This document shows positions 1 through 2,802 of a stretch of 5,652 nt of DNA, piece after piece (position 1 is the stretch's first letter; each line of letters opens with the position of its first letter). This DNA is from Thermoanaerobaculia bacterium (GTDB lineage Bacteria; Acidobacteriota; Thermoanaerobaculia; Multivoradales; UBA5704). Where the stretch lies: NCBI GenBank assembly GCA_025937035.1, contig JAICSG010000303.1:1-5652 (forward strand). Direction: 5' to 3'. Position numbers and translations under genes: made by a program. The notes beneath the pieces are model-generated. The model made no database searches, had not been told where the DNA came from, and worked only from the letters and a program-made list of their open reading frames with translations.

Positions 1-247
1 CGAGATTCCCACGCATACTCATTCGCTCGTCGGGACTTCAAGCACAGGATCGCTCATCATTGCCGCGGGAAACCTTCTCGGGACTTCGCCAAGTCAGATG
101 TATCAGGCGCCCGACAACAACCTGGCCGCGATGAGTGCCGCGAGCATCGCGAACGTCGGTGGGAGTCAGGCCCACCTGAACATGCAGCCCTTCCTGGTGC
201 TCAACTTCAGCATCGCCCTCCAGGGCATTTTCCCGAGTCAGACCTAG
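1..247 (+). CDS. Phage tail collar-domain (MdpB-like) protein 1, C-terminal part only
   Basis: This is the 3' end of a gene whose start lies left of the window. The first complete codon is at position 2 and the stop is TAG at 245-247, leaving 81 residues. The fragment opens with IPTHTH, the His-x-His signature that follows the collar domain in this family, and ends with HLNMQPFLVLNFSIALQGIF and then PSQT. That C-terminal block matches the two genes downstream (HNNFQPY..., HNNMQPY...), so the three are paralogues. In phage T4 gp12, the short-tail-fibre prototype, His-x-His motifs from the three chains bind iron in the trimeric receptor-binding tip. A similar role here is inferred. The collar domain itself is not in the window. 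Family identity is secure from the paralogy; cellular function is unknown. It lies 16 nt upstream of the next gene, so cotranscription is likely. Confidence 0.9.
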   Translation, partial: EIPTHTHSLVGTSSTGSLIIAAGNLLGTSPSQMYQAPDNNLAAMSAASIANVGGSQAHLNMQPFLVLNFSIALQGIFPSQT

Positions 248-263
248 AAAGGCGGACGAAGAC

Positions 264-767
264 ATGGCGCAACCTTACGTTGGAGAGATCCGTATGTTCG
301 CCGGGAACTTCGCGCCGGCGGGATGGATGTTCTGCGAGGGACAGTTGCTACCGATCTCGGAATACGAGACCCTCTTTAATCTCATCGGGACGACCTACGG
401 TGGGGACGGACAGTCGACCTTCGCGCTTCCGGACCTCCGCGGCCGCGTTCCGATTCACTTCGGCAATGGCTTCACGCTGGCTGAGACTGGAGGCGTCGAG
501 ACGGTAACGCTGACCGTGTCGCAGATTCCGGCTCACTCTCACCCCCTCCTGGCGACGACCAGTATTGCGACGCAGCAGAACGTATCGCCGAACGTGCTGG
601 CCCAGGCTTCACTCTTCAATCCATACATCAACGTCAACCCGACGTCACCGATGGCGCCACAGGCCGTCAGCTCTACGGGAGGAAGCCAGCCGCACAATAA
701 CTTCCAGCCCTATCTCTGTGTGGACTTCATCATCTCGCTTTTCGGGATTTTCCCGTCGCAGACCTAG
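264..767 (+). CDS. Phage tail collar-domain (MdpB-like) protein 2
   Basis: A complete 167-residue protein, typical in length for bacterial microcystin-dependent/MdpB-like collar proteins. The tail collar domain (PF07484 type) spans about residues 7-62, with the hallmark features GEIRMFAGNFAPAGW (7-21), CEGQLLPI (24-31), IGTTYGGDG (41-49) and FALPDLRGR (53-61). His-x-His follows at H91-S92-H93, and the conserved tail HNNFQPYLCVDF runs at 144-155, ending FPSQT. No signal peptide or membrane segment is seen. The ATG at 264 puts the collar domain at residue 7, as usual; GGCGGA at 251-256 is a modest ribosome site. It sits between two paralogues with gaps of 16 and 13 nt and is almost surely cotranscribed with them. 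Homologous phage domains form trimeric fibre tips. The role of these free-standing bacterial copies is not established, and no other phage structural gene is visible here. Confidence 0.93.
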   Translation: MAQPYVGEIRMFAGNFAPAGWMFCEGQLLPISEYETLFNLIGTTYGGDGQSTFALPDLRGRVPIHFGNGFTLAETGGVETVTLTVSQIPAHSHPLLATTSIATQQNVSPNVLAQASLFNPYINVNPTSPMAPQAVSSTGGSQPHNNFQPYLCVDFIISLFGIFPSQT

Positions 768-780
768 GAAGAGAAAAGAC

Positions 781-1305
781 ATGGATCCCTTTGTGGCAGA
801 AATCCGCATTTTCCCCTTCAACTTCGCTCCGAAGGGTTGGGCGTTTTGCGACGGTCAAATCCTTCCTCTCTCGCAGAACACGGCGCTGTTCTCGCTGCTC
901 GGCACGACCTATGGTGGGGACGGGAAGTCCAATTTCGCTCTACCGAACATGCAAGGCAACGCACCGATGCACCCCGGGCAGGGCCCTGGCCTGTCCCTGC
1001 ATGACCTCGGTGAGACCGGCGGCTCGGACACAGTGAGCCTTCTCGAATCGGAAATCCCCTCCCACTCGCATGCGCTGATGGCCTCGTCGACCAACTCCAG
1101 TAAACCCAATCCGGCTGGTAATGCTCTCGCCAGGATAAGCGGCGGTGCTACGCCGTATGTAGCACCCGCAGGCGCGCCGCTGGCCAACTTTTCCGACAAC
1201 GCCCTCGCCCCCGCCGGTGGCGACCAGCCGCACAACAACATGCAGCCATACCTGACCCTCAACTTCTGCATCGCGCTGCAAGGGGTTTACCCCCCGCGGA
1301 CCTAA
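781..1305 (+). CDS. Phage tail collar-domain (MdpB-like) protein 3
   Basis: A 174-residue paralogue of the two preceding genes. The collar domain covers about residues 6-60 (AEIRIFPFNFAPKGW at 6-20, CDGQILPL at 23-30, GTTYGGDGKSNFALPNMQG at 41-59). His-x-His is H95-S96-H97, and the C-terminal block HNNMQPYLTLNF is at 151-162, ending YPPRT. The frame stays open upstream to an ATG at 565, but that extension overlaps gene 2 and encodes an arginine/serine-rich stretch unlike the family. The ATG at 781 is chosen because it gives the family N-terminus and follows AGGAAGAG (766-773), a purine-rich ribosome site overlapping the upstream stop codon. The middle region (about 100-145) is the most divergent from gene 2, as expected for a specificity-bearing fibre region; that last point is inference. 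An intrinsic terminator follows 8 nt after the stop, so this is the last gene of the unit. Confidence 0.93.
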   Translation: MDPFVAEIRIFPFNFAPKGWAFCDGQILPLSQNTALFSLLGTTYGGDGKSNFALPNMQGNAPMHPGQGPGLSLHDLGETGGSDTVSLLESEIPSHSHALMASSTNSSKPNPAGNALARISGGATPYVAPAGAPLANFSDNALAPAGGDQPHNNMQPYLTLNFCIALQGVYPPRT

Positions 1306-1312
1306 GGCCGCC

Positions 1313-1362
1313 AAAAGCGCGCGCCTCCGGCTTGCTGTGAGCGGCCGGGGGCGCGCTTTTTT
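1313..1362 (+). terminator. Rho-independent terminator after the collar-gene triplet
   Basis: A long GC-rich hairpin lies 8 nt after the stop of collar gene 3. The left arm 1313-1330 (AAAAGCGCGCGCCTCCGG) pairs with the right arm 1345-1360 (CCGGGGGCGCGCTTTT). This gives 16 pairs with one T-G wobble and a two-base bulge at 1321-1322, closing a 14-nt loop at 1331-1344. Six T residues follow at 1357-1362, the first four also pairing with the A run. Strong stem plus T-run is the classic intrinsic form on the + strand. It should separate the collar genes from the Tat/GNAT pair downstream. The A run on the left arm would also give some bidirectional character. Confidence 0.88.
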
Positions 1363-1400
1363 ATTTGATGCATTGAAATAAGCGTTTTGGAGGGTTCGAG

Positions 1401-2186
1401 ATGAAGCGGCTAGCGAAGTCCGAATCTGACAGCTCTTCTACCTTGCTCCGGCGGCGCGATTTTCTTACGCTGGGGTCCGCGGGCCTGCTGGCCCCCCTGT
1501 TTGGAAACCTCGCCTGGGCTGAGCCTCTGGCGGCTGCCGCCGAGCGATCCGCTCAAACAGTGCCGATGTCCGTCGGCTACATCGACGGCAGTGAGGAGTA
1601 CCGGAGCTTCAAGAGGCTGCCGCGCAAGATCCGGCGGCCCCTCCTGCTGAAGGAAGAGGAGGAGGCAGAGACCTCCCCGGTCATCATTCCCGCCGAGAGC
1701 CTTTTCCAGGCGGACACGTCGTTGCCAGGCCGGCCGCTTCGTATCCACGTTCACGGTCTTTATCCGCCGGTCGCCCTGGAGGCGGAGCGCCGGCGGGAGG
1801 TGCCCCTGGCCGTCGATCTCGAGGCCGTCTTTCCTTCTCCTGATCCGGCGTTCCCCACGCCGCTGCGGTTCTACGTCTGGGGCCTGCGGCAGAAGTATGG
1901 TTGGGACCCCAGCCCGCCGACGAGCTTCCATTTCCCTCTCGAATGGCAGGTGCTGCCACAGCTCATCCTCCGGGTCTGGCGGGCGGACGGCACCCACCAT
2001 GTGATGCGGACCCGGTTCACCCTCGACAACGAGCCCGGCCGGCCGAAGCTGCGGCGGGGCGTCTATCTGCTCGGGCTCACGCCAGTTGCCTGGAGCCGCG
2101 CGGCGCGGGTTTCGGACTACGCGCGGGTCGCTCCCGCGGAGATGTTCTCGTTGATGATCTCGATGGACCCTGAGGCGGAGGCCTAG
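1401..2186 (+). CDS. Twin-arginine (Tat) signal protein of unknown function
   Basis: A 261-residue protein whose function I do not recognise. The N-terminus is a clear Tat signal: a long polar n-region, R17-R18-R19-D-F-L (an RRxFL motif), a moderately hydrophobic stretch GSAGLLAPLFGNL (25-37) and an AWA|E cleavage site after residue 40. It should therefore be exported folded to the periplasm or cell surface. The mature part has a charged segment with an acidic run (EEEEAE, 85-90), then alternating hydrophobic/polar strands such as RIHVHGLYP (114-122), PLRFYVWGL (154-162) and LILRVWRADG (188-197), ending RGVYLLGLTPVAW (219-231). This suggests a mostly beta fold. There is no catalytic signature or evident cofactor motif. 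The start is firm: GGAGGG at 1389-1394 sits 6 nt before the ATG and the Tat motif follows. A GNAT gene begins 5 nt after the stop. It may be accessory to the collar proteins upstream, but this rests only on proximity. Confidence 0.85.
   Translation: MKRLAKSESDSSSTLLRRRDFLTLGSAGLLAPLFGNLAWAEPLAAAAERSAQTVPMSVGYIDGSEEYRSFKRLPRKIRRPLLLKEEEEAETSPVIIPAESLFQADTSLPGRPLRIHVHGLYPPVALEAERRREVPLAVDLEAVFPSPDPAFPTPLRFYVWGLRQKYGWDPSPPTSFHFPLEWQVLPQLILRVWRADGTHHVMRTRFTLDNEPGRPKLRRGVYLLGLTPVAWSRAARVSDYARVAPAEMFSLMISMDPEAEA
2177..2181 (+). promoter_or_regulatory. Ribosome binding site supporting a TTG start
   Basis: GGAGG lies inside the last codons of the Tat-protein gene, 10 nt before TTG at 2192. Together with the family match of the encoded N-terminus (ITLRPITPDD, the first strand of a GNAT fold), it supports TTG as the initiation codon. 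The first in-frame ATG, at 2234, would delete 14 residues, including that strand. The overlap with the upstream gene suggests translational coupling. Confidence 0.65.
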
Positions 2187-2191
2187 GCATC

Positions 2192-2668
2192 TTGGACCCC
2201 CGCATCACCCTTCGCCCCATCACGCCGGACGACATGGAGCTCCTCCTGCGGATCTACCGCAGCACCCGCGAGGAGGAGCTCGCCATGGTCCTCGACTGGA
2301 CCGAGGAGATGAAGGCCGCGTTCGTCCGCCAGCAGTTCGAGGCGCAGTACGTCTGGTACAGGGATCATTACGAGGGAGCCCAGTTCGACATCATCCTGGT
2401 GGACGGCGCTCCGGCCGGGCGGCTCTACGTCCATCGACGCGCCGACGAGATCCGGCTGGTCGACATTACCCTCCTTCCGGACTTTCGCCAGGGAGGATTC
2501 GGCACGTCCATCCTGCAAGACCTGCTGGCGGAGGGACGGGCGGCGGGCAAGCCGGTGACCATCCATGTCGAAATCTACAATCCCGCGATGCAACTGTATG
2601 AACGTTTGGGGTTTGTGCCCGTGGAGGAACGGGGCCCCTATCGCCTCATGAAGTGGTCTCCTTCCTGA
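2192..2668 (+). CDS. GNAT-family N-acetyltransferase
   Basis: A 158-residue cytoplasmic enzyme of the usual single-domain GNAT length, expected to transfer an acyl group (normally acetyl) from CoA to an amine. The fold can be followed: ITLRPITPDD as strand 1 (5-14), a helical region rich in E/R (about 17-60), FDIILVDGAPAGRLYV (65-80), RLVDITLLPDF (88-98), and the acetyl-CoA pyrophosphate loop R99-Q-G-G-F-G104, matching [RQ]xxG[x][GA]. The C-terminal motif-B region is IHVEIYNPAMQLYERLGFVP (124-143), with N130 and Y136 in the common positions, the latter the usual candidate general acid. The substrate cannot be told from sequence. I recall close relatives beside tail-collar genes in other bacteria, which fits this context; the recollection is unverified. 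The start codon is TTG, 5 nt after the upstream stop, so it is cotranscribed with the Tat-protein gene. No evident terminator follows. Confidence 0.92.
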   Translation: MDPRITLRPITPDDMELLLRIYRSTREEELAMVLDWTEEMKAAFVRQQFEAQYVWYRDHYEGAQFDIILVDGAPAGRLYVHRRADEIRLVDITLLPDFRQGGFGTSILQDLLAEGRAAGKPVTIHVEIYNPAMQLYERLGFVPVEERGPYRLMKWSPS

Positions 2669-2677
2669 GCTTCAGGA

Positions 2678-2790
2678 TCCAAAAACATCCAACCATATTG
2701 CCGTCCCGCTATGGCTCCGATCTTGCTCTATAGATCGGTGCTCCGGTCCATGCGTGTGATGTGCAGTAGAAGGTGAATGATGTTTTTGGA
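2678..2790. repeat. Perfect 12-bp inverted repeat spanning the intergenic region
   Basis: TCCAAAAACATC at 2678-2689 is the exact reverse complement of GATGTTTTTGGA at 2779-2790, with 89 nt between the arms. The right arm overlaps the Shine-Dalgarno GGAGGA (2788-2793) of the gene starting at 2803. In a transcript reading through from the GNAT gene, the arms could pair and partly hide that ribosome site. Other readings are a regulator's paired binding sites, or the ends of a small non-autonomous insertion: GGATC occurs at 2675-2679 and again at 2791-2795, but is not placed as a clean target duplication. The repeat itself is seen directly; its role is unknown. Confidence 0.6.
2714..2741. other. 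Small intergenic hairpin without a T-run
   Basis: CCGATCT at 2717-2723 pairs perfectly with AGATCGG at 2732-2738 across an 8-nt loop. Beyond a T-T mismatch, C2715-G2740 and G2714-C2741 extend the stem. No T-run follows on either strand, so it is not a standard intrinsic terminator. It lies between the arms of the 12-bp inverted repeat. TATAGAT (2729-2735), inside the loop and right arm, resembles a -10 box, but I find no -35 box at the right distance, so I do not call a promoter. The rest of the 134-nt gap (2669-2802) shows nothing else that I can support. Confidence 0.4.
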
Positions 2791-2802
2791 GGATCTGTCG
2801 CT

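Noticed and set aside
565..780. N-terminal extension of collar protein 3 to an ATG at 565
   Set aside because: It would overlap most of the end of collar gene 2 and add an Arg/Ser-rich segment foreign to the family. The ATG at 781 has a ribosome site and gives the conserved N-terminus.
1..1305. An integrated prophage tail region
   Set aside because: Only collar-domain genes are present, three in a row, with no other tail, head, lysis or integration gene in the window. Free-standing collar genes are widespread in bacterial chromosomes.
1410..2000. A 196-codon minus-strand frame opposite the Tat-protein gene
   Set aside because: It is Arg/Pro/Gly-rich, with no ribosome site or family resemblance, and is fully antisense to a gene with a clear Tat signal.
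2698..2735. Promoter with TTGCCG at 2698 and TATAGA at 2729
   Set aside because: The spacer is 25 nt, far from the usual 16-18, so the two boxes do not form a credible sigma-70 promoter.
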